Assembly: GCA_023392135.1 (NCBI GenBank) | Contig: JAEVZQ010000105.1 | Coordinates: 1 to 7,511, forward strand | Reading direction: 5' to 3' | Length of the DNA: 7,511 nucleotides | DNA from: Pseudomonadota bacterium | GTDB lineage: Bacteria > Pseudomonadota > Alphaproteobacteria > Rhizobiales > Hyphomicrobiaceae | In this document: piece after piece, positions 1-6,443 of the stretch | How positions within the stretch are numbered: position 1 is the first letter of the stretch | How the letters are laid out: the number at the start of each line of letters is the position of its first letter | Notes under the pieces: generated by a model | The model's database searches: none | What the model was told of the DNA's origin: nothing | The model's input: only the letters and a program-made list of their open reading frames with translations | Program-made: the position numbers and the translations under genes

Positions 1-956
1 GCCTTGAGGTAGTGCATCACGGCAGAGTAGACGCCCGCCTGCACCATGGTCGGCTTGTGGTCCTTGTTGTCGGCTTCGAACTCCTTGGCGAAGGCGCGGT
101 TGTTGTCATTCATGTCCCAGTACCAGGCCTCGGTGAAAATCAGGCCCTGAGCCGTCTTCAGACCGAGCGCGTGCACGTCCGTGATGAACATCAGGAGAGC
201 AGCGAGATTCTGGCCGCCCTGGACGATGCCGAACTCGGCCGCCTGCTTGACCGAGTTGACCGTATCGCCGCCGGCATTGGCGAGACCGATGATCTTTGCA
301 CCGGAAGACTGCGCCTGCAGCAGGAATGAAGAGAAGTCCTGGCCGGGGAAGGGATGGCGCACCTTGCCCAGTACTTTACCACCGTTCTTTTCGACGACCG
401 CCGCCGTGTCACGCTCGAGCGCGTGGCCGAAGGCGTAGTCCGCGGTCAGGAAGAACCAGGTATCGCCGCCGGTCTTGACGACGGCCTTGCCGGTCCCGTT
501 GGCGAGCGACCAGGTGTCATAGGTCCAGTGGATCGTGTTGGGCGTGCAGGCCTTGCCCGTCAGGTCCGACGTGGCTCCGGTGGAGTTGAGGTGGACCTTG
601 TTCTTCTCTTTCGTGATGTTGTGGACGGCCAGCGCCACCGACGAGGTCGGCACGTCGACAATCACGTCTACTCCATCCACATCGTACCACTGGCGCGCGA
701 TGTTGGAGCCGACATCCGGCTTGTTCTGATGGTCACCGAAGATGACCTCGATCTTGTCGTGGCACTTGTTGGCCTTGCAATAGTCCTCGACCGCCTTGCG
801 GGCCGCCCATACCGAGCCCTGACCCGACAGGTCCGCGTAGACGCCGGACTGGTCGTTGAGAACTCCAATCTTGATGACGCCGTCCGTAAACTCGGCGTGT
901 GCCGCGGTCGCGAGCACGCTGGCCGTTGCAGCCAGCATAAACGGTTTGAGCTTCAC
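1..956 (-). CDS. LivK-like ABC transporter substrate-binding protein, C-terminus cut off by window edge
   Basis: Periplasmic type-1 binding protein of the HAAT (branched-chain amino acid/amide) ABC family, which delivers ligand to the LivG/LivF-powered transporter encoded just upstream. The frame is open from a GTG at 954-956 to the window edge: 318 whole codons of a family usually near 400 residues. Residues 1-21 form a Sec signal peptide (MKLKPFMLAA start, hydrophobic core, likely cleavage at AHA|EF). The mature N-terminus IKIGVLNDQSGVYADLSG is the classic first strand and ligand loop of Peripla_BP_6 proteins, and TADYAFGHALERD at about 171-183 is the usual second-lobe segment. The GTG is chosen because a strong Shine-Dalgarno lies 7 bases upstream; the next Met (residue 7) would remove the positively charged n-region. 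Cys60 and Cys65 could form a disulfide. It lies 33 bases after livF, so it is probably co-transcribed. The ligand cannot be told from sequence; such proteins also bind urea, amides or aromatic acids. Confidence 0.93.
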   Translation of the reverse strand, partial: MKLKPFMLAATASVLATAAHAEFTDGVIKIGVLNDQSGVYADLSGQGSVWAARKAVEDYCKANKCHDKIEVIFGDHQNKPDVGSNIARQWYDVDGVDVIVDVPTSSVALAVHNITKEKNKVHLNSTGATSDLTGKACTPNTIHWTYDTWSLANGTGKAVVKTGGDTWFFLTADYAFGHALERDTAAVVEKNGGKVLGKVRHPFPGQDFSSFLLQAQSSGAKIIGLANAGGDTVNSVKQAAEFGIVQGGQNLAALLMFITDVHALGLKTAQGLIFTEAWYWDMNDNNRAFAKEFEADNKDHKPTMVQAGVYSAVMHYLK

Positions 957-963
957 GTTCCTT

Positions 964-969
964 CCTCCT
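964..969 (-). promoter_or_regulatory. Strong ribosome binding site for the LivK-like gene
   Basis: The minus strand reads TAGGAGGAAGGAACGTG. The AGGAGG core ends 7 bases before the GTG at 956. This decides the GTG start and suggests heavier translation of the binding protein than of the ATPases, as is usual for periplasmic binding proteins. Confidence 0.85.
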
Positions 970-989
970 ATGACGGTCTCTTGTTGACC

Positions 990-1695
<706 letters not shown>

Positions 1696-1703
<8 letters not shown>

Positions 1704-2493
1704 GCCCCGCTCCGCTTGCAGCAGTACCGACGGCATCTGCGCCATCTCCGGAACCCATGTAGGCCTCGATCACGTCCGGGTTGTGAGAGACCTCCTCGTA
1801 GGGGCCCTCGGCAAGGATCTCGCCGCGCGCCAAAACAGTGATGAAATCCGAGAGGTCCGCCACGACGGACAGGTTATGCTCGACCATCAGCACCGTTCTG
1901 TTCCTGGCGACACGCCGGATCAGATCGGAGATGCGGCCGATATCCTCGCGGCCCATGCCCGCCATCGGCTCGTCGAGCAGCAGCATCTCGGGATCGAGCG
2001 CCAGAGTCGTGGCGATCTCGAGTGCGCGCTTGCGCCCGTATGGCAGCTCGACCGCTTGCAGGTGGGCATAGGCACCTAGCCCCACGTCGTTGAGAAGCTG
2101 CAGCGCCTGCTCATTCAGCACATCGAGCGACCGCTGGGAGCGCCAGAAATGAAACGAGGTGCCGAGCTTGCGTTGCAGGGCGATGCGGATGTTCTCGATC
2201 AGCGTCAGGTGCGGAAATGTCGCCGAAATCTGAAAGCTTCGAACCAGCCCCATGCGCGCGACGTCTGCCGGCTTTACGCGCGTTATGTCCTGGCCGTTAT
2301 ACCGGATGATACCGGTCGTCGGGGTCAGGAACTTGGTGATGAGATTGAAGCAGGTCGTCTTGCCGGCACCGTTCGGCCCGATCAGCGCATGGATCGTGCC
2401 GCGCCGAACTTTCAGATCGACGTCCTTGACGGCCCAAAGCCCCTTGAAATTGATGGACAGGTTCTCTGTCTCAATAATGTTCTCGTTGGCCAT
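1696..2493 (-). CDS. livG: Branched-chain amino acid-type ABC transporter ATP-binding protein LivG
   Basis: Second ATPase of the HAAT importer, expected to heterodimerise with LivF on the cytoplasmic face of the LivH/LivM-type permeases, which are not in this window. It is 265 residues: Walker A GPNGAGKT (39-46), Q-loop RSFQ (Gln88), Walker B LLLDEP (171-176), and switch His206 in VEHN. The end of the domain, EEVSHNPDVIEAYMG (about 233-247), matches the short C-terminal segment typical of LivG. The signature position reads LPYGRKRALEIA, lacking the usual Ser-Gly-Gly; LivG proteins generally have a degenerate YG form here, and GRKR is a further variant. An Ala/Gly-rich tail follows residue 248. 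The start ATG at 2493 has no strong Shine-Dalgarno, and a small GC hairpin lies in the leader. It is the first gene of its cassette, 156 bases after sitD. Confidence 0.95.
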
Positions 2494-2497
2494 GCCG

Positions 2498-2509
2498 GGG
2501 CTTCAGCCC
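2498..2509 (-). other. Small hairpin in the livG leader
   Basis: The minus strand reads GGGC-TGAA-GCCC, a 4-bp all-GC stem with a 4-base loop, ending 4 bases before the livG ATG, where a ribosome binding site should be. It could lower livG initiation, or it may be chance in GC-rich DNA. Confidence 0.3.
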
Positions 2510-2563
2510 TGTCCTTGTTGATTACCCTTCCCCTGGCCAATGATGGCTCAGGGCCCTTTTGCG

Positions 2564-2577
2564 GCATTGTGCATTGT
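2564..2577. repeat. Tandem 7-bp direct repeat upstream of livG
   Basis: The plus strand reads GCATTGT twice in immediate succession (2564-2570 and 2571-2577). It overlaps the -10 candidate for the liv cassette, where a regulator site would be expected. There is no known motif assignment. Confidence 0.45.
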
Positions 2578-2594
2578 CGGGCTGAAATAAACAA
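2566..2594 (-). promoter_or_regulatory. Weak sigma-70-like promoter candidate for the liv cassette
   Basis: On the minus strand, TTGTTT (2594-2589, 3 of 6 matches to TTGACA) is followed after 17 bases by CACAAT (2571-2566, 4 of 6 matches to TATAAT). This is the best spaced pair found in the gap before livG. The match is weak, and the placement rests mainly on the need for a promoter here. Confidence 0.25.
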
Positions 2595-2617
2595 CAACCC
2601 GGCGTACGCAGCCGAAT
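2584..2617 (-). terminator. Possible intrinsic terminator after sitD
   Basis: Transcribed leftward, ATTCGGC (2617-2611) can pair with GCCGGGT (2603-2597) across a 7-base loop, giving 7 pairs including two G-U. A T-rich run, TGTTGTTTATTTC (2596-2584), follows. It begins 32 bases after the sitD stop. The stem is short, so it would be a weak or partial terminator separating the Sit operon from livG. Confidence 0.35.
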
Positions 2618-2649
2618 AGACCTTTGGTTTAGAGTGAAATCGACACCTG

Positions 2650-3525
2650 TCAGCCGCCGGCGAGCGGCCGCCCGACTGTCTGATGATCCGCACTGGCAGA
2701 AATGCGCCTCGCCCGGGTCAGGATCAGGGCGCCGATGAAGAGCGCCGCCTGCAGCAGGACGATGCTCGGGCCAGTCGCGGCATCGAGGTGAAAGCTCAGT
2801 AGCGTTCCGGCCACGCTGGAAGCGACGGCGACCAGGACGGCGATGACCAGCATCCGCTCGAACCGCTTCGACAGGAGATAGGCCGTGGCTCCCGGCGCCA
2901 CCAGCATCGCCACCACCAGGATGATGCCTACCGCCTTCAGCGAAGCGACGATCGCGAGAGACAGCAGTGCGAGCAGGCCGTAGTAAAGCCACCCCACCCG
3001 CAAGCCGATGGCGCGGGCATGTTGCTGGTCGAAGCAGTATAGCAGCAGGTCCCGGCGCCGGATCAGGACGGCAACCAGCACCACCGCTGCGACCACGATG
3101 ATCTCGGTCAGCTCGCTATCGGTGATGCCAAGCAGGTTTCCAAAGAGAATGTGGTTCAGATGCTGCTCGGTCTCGACCTTGGTGAAGAGCACGAGGCCGA
3201 ACCCGAACATACCAGAGAACACGATGCCCATGATCGTGTCCTCGCGCACGCGACTGTTCTCCTTCAGGTAGCCTGTCAGCGTCGCGCAGGTGAGGCCCGC
3301 GAGGAAGGCACCGGCCGACAGCGGCAGGCCAACGATGTAAGCGAGCACGATTCCGGGCAGCACGGCGTGCGAGATGGCATCGCCCATCAGCGACCAGCCC
3401 TTGAGGACGAGGTAGCACGACAGGACAGCGGAGACGGCGCCCACCAACACCGCGACGAGCAAGGCCCGCTGCATGAACGGGAATGACAGCGGCAGGGCGA
3501 AGAAATCCCAGAGCGCAGCGATCAT
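2650..3525 (-). CDS. sitD: Manganese/iron ABC transporter permease SitD
   Basis: Inner-membrane permease of the ABC-3 (ZnuB/TroC/SitC-SitD) family, 291 residues, expected to form half of the Mn2+/Fe2+ channel with SitC. About eight or nine hydrophobic helices are visible, for example near 22-40, 58-80, 98-115, 139-155, 183-217 (two), 226-244 and 253-270. The family motif [18 protein letters not shown] is at 41-58, with a second conserved segment [10 protein letters not shown] at 209-218. The C-terminal SFHLDAATGPSIVLLQ (244-259) is the segment that should also end SitC. The start ATG overlaps the original sitC stop as ATGA (3525-3522); GGGGAGG, ending 10 bases upstream, can serve as a ribosome binding site. 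It is the last gene of the Sit operon. The family covers Mn, Fe and Zn transporters; Mn/Fe is inferred from SitA and SitB. Confidence 0.94.
   Translation of the reverse strand: MIAALWDFFALPLSFPFMQRALLVAVLVGAVSAVLSCYLVLKGWSLMGDAISHAVLPGIVLAYIVGLPLSAGAFLAGLTCATLTGYLKENSRVREDTIMGIVFSGMFGFGLVLFTKVETEQHLNHILFGNLLGITDSELTEIIVVAAVVLVAVLIRRRDLLLYCFDQQHARAIGLRVGWLYYGLLALLSLAIVASLKAVGIILVVAMLVAPGATAYLLSKRFERMLVIAVLVAVASSVAGTLLSFHLDAATGPSIVLLQAALFIGALILTRARRISASADHQTVGRPLAGG
3377..3405. repeat. 29-bp exact repeat, copy in sitD
   Basis: This stretch is identical base for base to 4249-4277 in sitC. It encodes the family motif [10 protein letters not shown] on the minus strand. The amino acid identity is expected between paralogous permeases; the identical codons over the whole stretch are less so. 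Confidence 0.8.
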
Positions 3526-3671
3526 GGCGAGGGCGCCTCCCCTGCTGCGCGGGTTCGGCGCCGGGTAGCCAATATTCCGTGCTTCGGTGCGAAGACGAAT
3601 GCGGTCAGGAATACCAGCGTCTGCAGCGTGACGATGACCCCGCCAGTGGCGCCATCGAGGAAATAGCTGAT
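3522..3671 (-). pseudogene. sitC: Detached C-terminal part of sitC beyond the in-frame stop
   Basis: Reading on in the same frame past the TAA at 3674-3672 gives 49 further residues, beginning ISYFLDGATGGVIVTLQT and continuing through VFLTAFVFAPKHG to a TGA at 3524-3522. This is the expected end of an ABC-3 permease: it aligns with LSFHLDAATGPSIVLLQ of SitD and holds a last hydrophobic helix. There is no frameshift. The final TGA overlaps the sitD ATG as ATGA, like the other junctions of this operon, so this was the original gene end. With the stop read through, SitC would be 286 residues, close to SitD (291). The segment has no start codon of its own with a ribosome binding site and is probably not translated unless the stop is read through. 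Confidence 0.85.
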
Positions 3672-4382
3672 TTACGCGCCGATGAAGCCCGTCGAGACGC
3701 CGATGGCCACGCTCAATGCAAGAAGGCGCCCGAAGCGGTCCGTAAGCAGATACGCCGTGGCGCCCGGTGTGATCACGGTCGCCACCACGAGTGCGGCGCC
3801 CACCGTCTGCAGCGCCGTAACGGCAGAGGCGCTGAGCAGAGCGAAAAACAACACCTTGAGCGCAACCGGGTTCAGCCCCACCGCCCGTGCGTGACTCTCG
3901 TCGAAAAAGACGAGCATCAGGTCCTTCCAGGTGAGGAGCAGGATCGCCAGCGCAACCGCCGCCACCACGACGACCTGCACCACGTCCTCATCGGCAATGC
4001 CGAGGATGTTGCCGAGAACGATGCTCTGGATGCTGACCGGGATCGGGTGGAGCGAGACGATGAACAGCCCCGCGGCGAAGAAGGCGGTGAACACCACGCC
4101 GATCACCGCGTCCTCCTTCAACCGCGTCACATGCCGGATGCTCCACATGCCGAACGCGGCCACGATGCCGGCGAAGAACGCTCCCGCGGCATACGGGAGC
4201 TGCACCAGGTACGCAATCGCGACCCCCGGGACGACGGCATGCGATAGCGCATCGCCCATCAGCGACCAGCCCTTGAGCATCAGGTAGGCCGACAGGAAAG
4301 CGCCCAGGCCGCCCACCAGCGCGCTGACCCACATCGCGCGCAGCATGTAGTTGTATTCAAAAGGGACGAGGAGCTCGCTCAT
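3672..4382 (-). CDS. sitC: Manganese/iron ABC transporter permease SitC, shortened by an in-frame TAA
   Basis: Inner-membrane permease of the ABC-3 family, partner of SitD. The open frame gives 236 residues; the family is usually about 280-290. The N-terminus and core look normal: the motif [18 protein letters not shown] at 37-54, [11 protein letters not shown] at 123-133, [12 protein letters not shown] at 159-170 and [17 protein letters not shown] at 205-221. The protein then stops at GFIGA, just before the conserved LDGATGG segment and the final helix, which remain in frame downstream (3671-3522). The stop is one base from a Tyr codon (TAC), a likely original residue. The start ATG overlaps the sitB end as ATGA (4382-4379). 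Possible explanations are a sequencing error, a recent nonsense mutation, or readthrough. If real, the truncated protein probably does not form a working channel half, and coupling to sitD is broken. Confidence 0.88.
   Translation of the reverse strand: MSELLVPFEYNYMLRAMWVSALVGGLGAFLSAYLMLKGWSLMGDALSHAVVPGVAIAYLVQLPYAAGAFFAGIVAAFGMWSIRHVTRLKEDAVIGVVFTAFFAAGLFIVSLHPIPVSIQSIVLGNILGIADEDVVQVVVVAAVALAILLLTWKDLMLVFFDESHARAVGLNPVALKVLFFALLSASAVTALQTVGAALVVATVITPGATAYLLTDRFGRLLALSVAIGVSTGFIGA
4249..4277. repeat. 29-bp exact repeat, copy in sitC
   Basis: Identical to 3377-3405 in sitD and in the same orientation; it encodes [10 protein letters not shown]. The copies are 872 bases apart, so recombination between them would fuse sitC and sitD into a single permease gene. 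Confidence 0.8.
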
Positions 4383-5308
4383 GGCTTGCCGCCCGGCATC
4401 TGCTGATCCGGGGGCGCCCGCTCCTCCGCGTCACCCTCGCCGTAGAACACCAGCGGGCGCTCGTCATCGGTGAGGACGGTGACGGCCCGGCGGTCGTCGT
4501 CGTCGTGCAGCTCCGGGCCTCCCAGCCGGAAGTGGCGCAGCACGCCCCCGAACGTGCGCTCGAGATTGGCCTGGGTGAAGGTCTCGGTTGTCGGACCGGC
4601 AGCCAGAAGCGTGCGATTGAGCAGCACGACCTGATCGCAGAAGTCCGGCACGCTGCCCAGATTATGGGTCGAGACCAGCATCAGGTTGCCGGCCTCTCTC
4701 AGCTCCCGCAGCAGGCCGACGATGGACGTTTCCGTCTTGACGTCCACACCGGTGAACGGCTCGTCCAGCAGGATGATACTGGCGCCCTGGGCGATGGCGC
4801 GGGCGAGAAATACGCGCTTGCGCTGGCCACCGCTCAGCTCGCCGATCTGGCGCTTGCGAAGATGGGTCATGCCCACCCGCTCGAGCGCGATATCGACCTC
4901 TCGGCGATCCGAGGCGCGCGGGATGCGGAGCAGGTTCATGTGGCCGTAGCGCCCCATCATCACCACGTCCTCGACGAGCACGGGGAAGTTCCAGTCGACC
5001 TCCTCACTCTGCGGGACGTAGGCCACGATCCGGCGCTTCAAGGCATCCTGCACCGGCAGGCCGCATATGCGGACCTCACCGCGCGCGGGCCGAACGAAGC
5101 CCATGAGCGACTTGAACAGGGTAGACTTGCCACTGCCGTTCGGCCCGGCAAGTCCACAGATCGTCCCCGCACCAAGCGAGAAGCTGACGTCGACGAGGGC
5201 CGTGTGGCCATTGGGGTAGACCACCGTGAGGCCGTTGACATCGATGCTGGCCTCCAATGCGGCCTGACCAGGTTTAGCTTCCTTTTGGGACGGTGCGAGC
5301 ATGAGCAT
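4379..5308 (-). CDS. sitB: Manganese/iron ABC transporter ATP-binding protein SitB
   Basis: Cytoplasmic ATPase that powers Mn2+/Fe2+ import through SitC/SitD. It is 309 residues. Walker A is GPNGSGKS (55-62), Q-loop Gln100 in [13 protein letters not shown] (a segment typical of the Mn/Fe members of this group), signature LSGGQRKR (158-165), Walker B IILLDEP (178-184), and switch His215 in STHN. After about residue 260 there is an acidic tail containing HDDDD (268-272) and [18 protein letters not shown] (279-296), which makes it longer than a minimal metal ABC ATPase (about 250). Its start ATG shares one base with the sitA stop (TGATG at 5310-5306), and its end overlaps sitC by four bases, so it is coupled on both sides. 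A second ATG two codons in (5302) is possible. Confidence 0.95.
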   Translation of the reverse strand: MLMLAPSQKEAKPGQAALEASIDVNGLTVVYPNGHTALVDVSFSLGAGTICGLAGPNGSGKSTLFKSLMGFVRPARGEVRICGLPVQDALKRRIVAYVPQSEEVDWNFPVLVEDVVMMGRYGHMNLLRIPRASDRREVDIALERVGMTHLRKRQIGELSGGQRKRVFLARAIAQGASIILLDEPFTGVDVKTETSIVGLLRELREAGNLMLVSTHNLGSVPDFCDQVVLLNRTLLAAGPTTETFTQANLERTFGGVLRHFRLGGPELHDDDDRRAVTVLTDDERPLVFYGEGDAEERAPPDQQMPGGKP

Positions 5309-6288
5309 CAGAGCCCGAAGCCTTTCGCTATGGTGTCGACGGTGACTTCCAGCAGCTTGAGATAGGTCGGCACGGGCCCGCCTTCATCACTGAGTGAGTC
5401 CACGTAGAGCACCCCGCCGTAACGCGCGCCCGTTTCTCGCGCGACCTGCCGCGCGGGCTTGTCCGAGACAGTGCTTTCACTAAAGACGACCGGGATCTCG
5501 TTCTTGCGCACCAGGTCGATGACGTGGCGGACCTGCTGAGGCGTGCCCTGCTCGTCGGCATTGATGGGCCAAAGGTAGGCTTCGCGCAGATCATAGTCGC
5601 GGGCGAGATAGCTGAACGCACCCTCACTGGTGACCAGCCAGCGCTTCGCCTCAGGAATTCCTGAAAGCCTTTTGCGCAGCGGCTCGTCGAGAGCCCTTAT
5701 CTTTGCCGCGAATGCCTCGGCATTCGCGCGGTAGACCTCGGCATTGGCCGGATCGTGCGTCGAGAGGGCCTTGCGGATGTTCTCGACGTAGATCAGCGCG
5801 TTCGCCGGCGACATCCAGGCGTGCGGGTTCGGCTTGCCCGTGTATGGCCCTTCCGTGATGCCCATGGGCTCGACGCCGTCGCTGACGACGACACTCGGCA
5901 CATGCTTGATGTTCTCGAAAAAGCGTTCGAACCACCGCTCCAGGTTCAAGCCGTTCCAGAGGACCAGCTCGGCGTCCTGCGTTTTCACGATGTCGCGCGG
6001 GGTCGGCTGATAGCCGTGGATCTCGGCACCGGGCTTGGTGATACTCTCGACGACCGCCGCCGTGCCGGCAACGTTCTGGGCAATGTCCTCGATAACGGTG
6101 AAAGTGGTGACCACGCGCAGGGGCTTGCCCGCTCGACCGCCCGTCTCCTGCGCCTCTAGAGCGCCGGCCGGCAGCAGCCCCAATGCCAGCACAGCCAGAA
6201 ACCCGCCCGTCAGCGCGCGTCGTCCGGGGTTAGGCCGCTTCGGTTCCAGTTCCTGGCGGCGGAAGGAGCACAGACATCGAGGGGGCAT
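5308..6288 (-). CDS. sitA: Manganese/iron ABC transporter substrate-binding protein SitA
   Basis: Periplasmic metal-binding protein of the ZnuA/TroA/SitA family (cluster A-I), 326 residues from the ATG at 6288. Four candidate ligands sit in the expected contexts: His91 ([11 protein letters not shown]), His156 ([11 protein letters not shown]), Glu271 ([13 protein letters not shown]) and Asp297 ([12 protein letters not shown]). This His-His-Glu-Asp set, with no His-rich loop, is typical of Mn/Fe rather than Zn binders. The N-terminus has a long charged n-region, then RR at 23-24 and a hydrophobic stretch [18 protein letters not shown], with likely cleavage at LEA|QE (46/47). GRRALTG is only partly Tat-like. 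The frame extends upstream to a TTG at 6312, but that codon lies in the operator and upstream of the ribosome binding site, so the ATG is preferred. First gene of the Sit operon. Confidence 0.94.
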   Translation of the reverse strand: MPPRCLCSFRRQELEPKRPNPGRRALTGGFLAVLALGLLPAGALEAQETGGRAGKPLRVVTTFTVIEDIAQNVAGTAAVVESITKPGAEIHGYQPTPRDIVKTQDAELVLWNGLNLERWFERFFENIKHVPSVVVSDGVEPMGITEGPYTGKPNPHAWMSPANALIYVENIRKALSTHDPANAEVYRANAEAFAAKIRALDEPLRKRLSGIPEAKRWLVTSEGAFSYLARDYDLREAYLWPINADEQGTPQQVRHVIDLVRKNEIPVVFSESTVSDKPARQVARETGARYGGVLYVDSLSDEGGPVPTYLKLLEVTVDTIAKGFGL

Positions 6289-6297
6289 TCCTTTTTG

Positions 6298-6304
6298 CTC
6301 TCCT
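6298..6304 (-). promoter_or_regulatory. Ribosome binding site of sitA
   Basis: The minus strand reads AGGAGAG, ending 9 bases before the ATG at 6288. It fixes the ATG as the start rather than the upstream TTG, and it lies directly downstream of the operator-like dyad. Confidence 0.7.
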
Positions 6305-6306
6305 AG

Positions 6307-6328
6307 TTGCAAATGACTTGCAATTGCA
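6307..6328. promoter_or_regulatory. Mur-like (manganese-responsive Fur homologue) operator upstream of sitA
   Basis: The plus strand holds TTGCAA (6307-6312), the 5-base spacer ATGAC, then TTGCAA (6318-6323), a perfect inverted repeat. The perfect palindrome TGCAATTGCA (6319-6328) overlaps the right arm. In Alphaproteobacteria, Mur represses sit and mntH genes under Mn sufficiency through dyads built of TGCAA/TTGCA half-sites, and this matches in motif and place. It lies about 20-40 bases before the sitA ATG, close to the predicted transcription start, suiting repression. The assignment is by motif resemblance. Confidence 0.65.
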
Positions 6329-6333
6329 GGATC

Positions 6334-6361
6334 AGATTAGAAGCGTTTTGCGTCTTGTCAA
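6334..6361 (-). promoter_or_regulatory. Predicted sigma-70-type promoter of the Sit operon
   Basis: On the minus strand a perfect TTGACA (6361-6356) is followed after 16 bases by TAATCT (6339-6334), a weak -10. Transcription would start near 6328, at the edge of the Mur-like operator, leaving a leader of about 40 bases before the sitA ATG. Confidence 0.5.
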
Positions 6362-6443
6362 CGGCGGGAATGCAGCGGCCGTGCGATGAATTGGAAGGGC
6401 GACGGAAGTAGGAACGCAGATCACCGGGTTTCGGTTGAGTGGC

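Noticed and set aside
1743..1745. ATG at 1745 as the livF start (251 residues)
   Set aside because: Its GGAG directly touches the start codon and it would make a 50-base overlap with livG. The ATG at 1703 has a well-spaced GGAG and gives the usual LivF length.
2549..2560. GGGCCCTTTT as a plus-strand terminator
   Set aside because: It is only a palindromic AGGGCCCT with no loop, and no plus-strand gene lies upstream to terminate.
2412..2992. Two overlapping minus-strand frames of 93 and 156 codons around the sitD-livG gap
   Set aside because: Both run through the ends of livG or sitD in another frame and have Arg/Pro-rich, family-less translations; no ribosome binding site was seen.
3522..3674. 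Frameshift as the cause of the short sitC
   Set aside because: The downstream 49 residues are in the same frame as the upstream part, so a single-base substitution explains it without any insertion or deletion.
3483..4247. Plus-strand open frame of 254 codons over sitC
   Set aside because: Highly charged, repetitive translation antisense to sitC and across its junction with sitD; no domain. Shadow frame.
4505..5365. Plus-strand open frame of 286 codons
   Set aside because: Antisense to sitB, which has all ABC ATPase motifs in the correct order. The plus-strand product is low-complexity and has no recognisable domain.
6310..6312. TTG at 6312 as the sitA start (334 residues)
   Set aside because: It lies inside the operator-like dyad and upstream of the AGGAGAG ribosome binding site, which points to the ATG at 6288.
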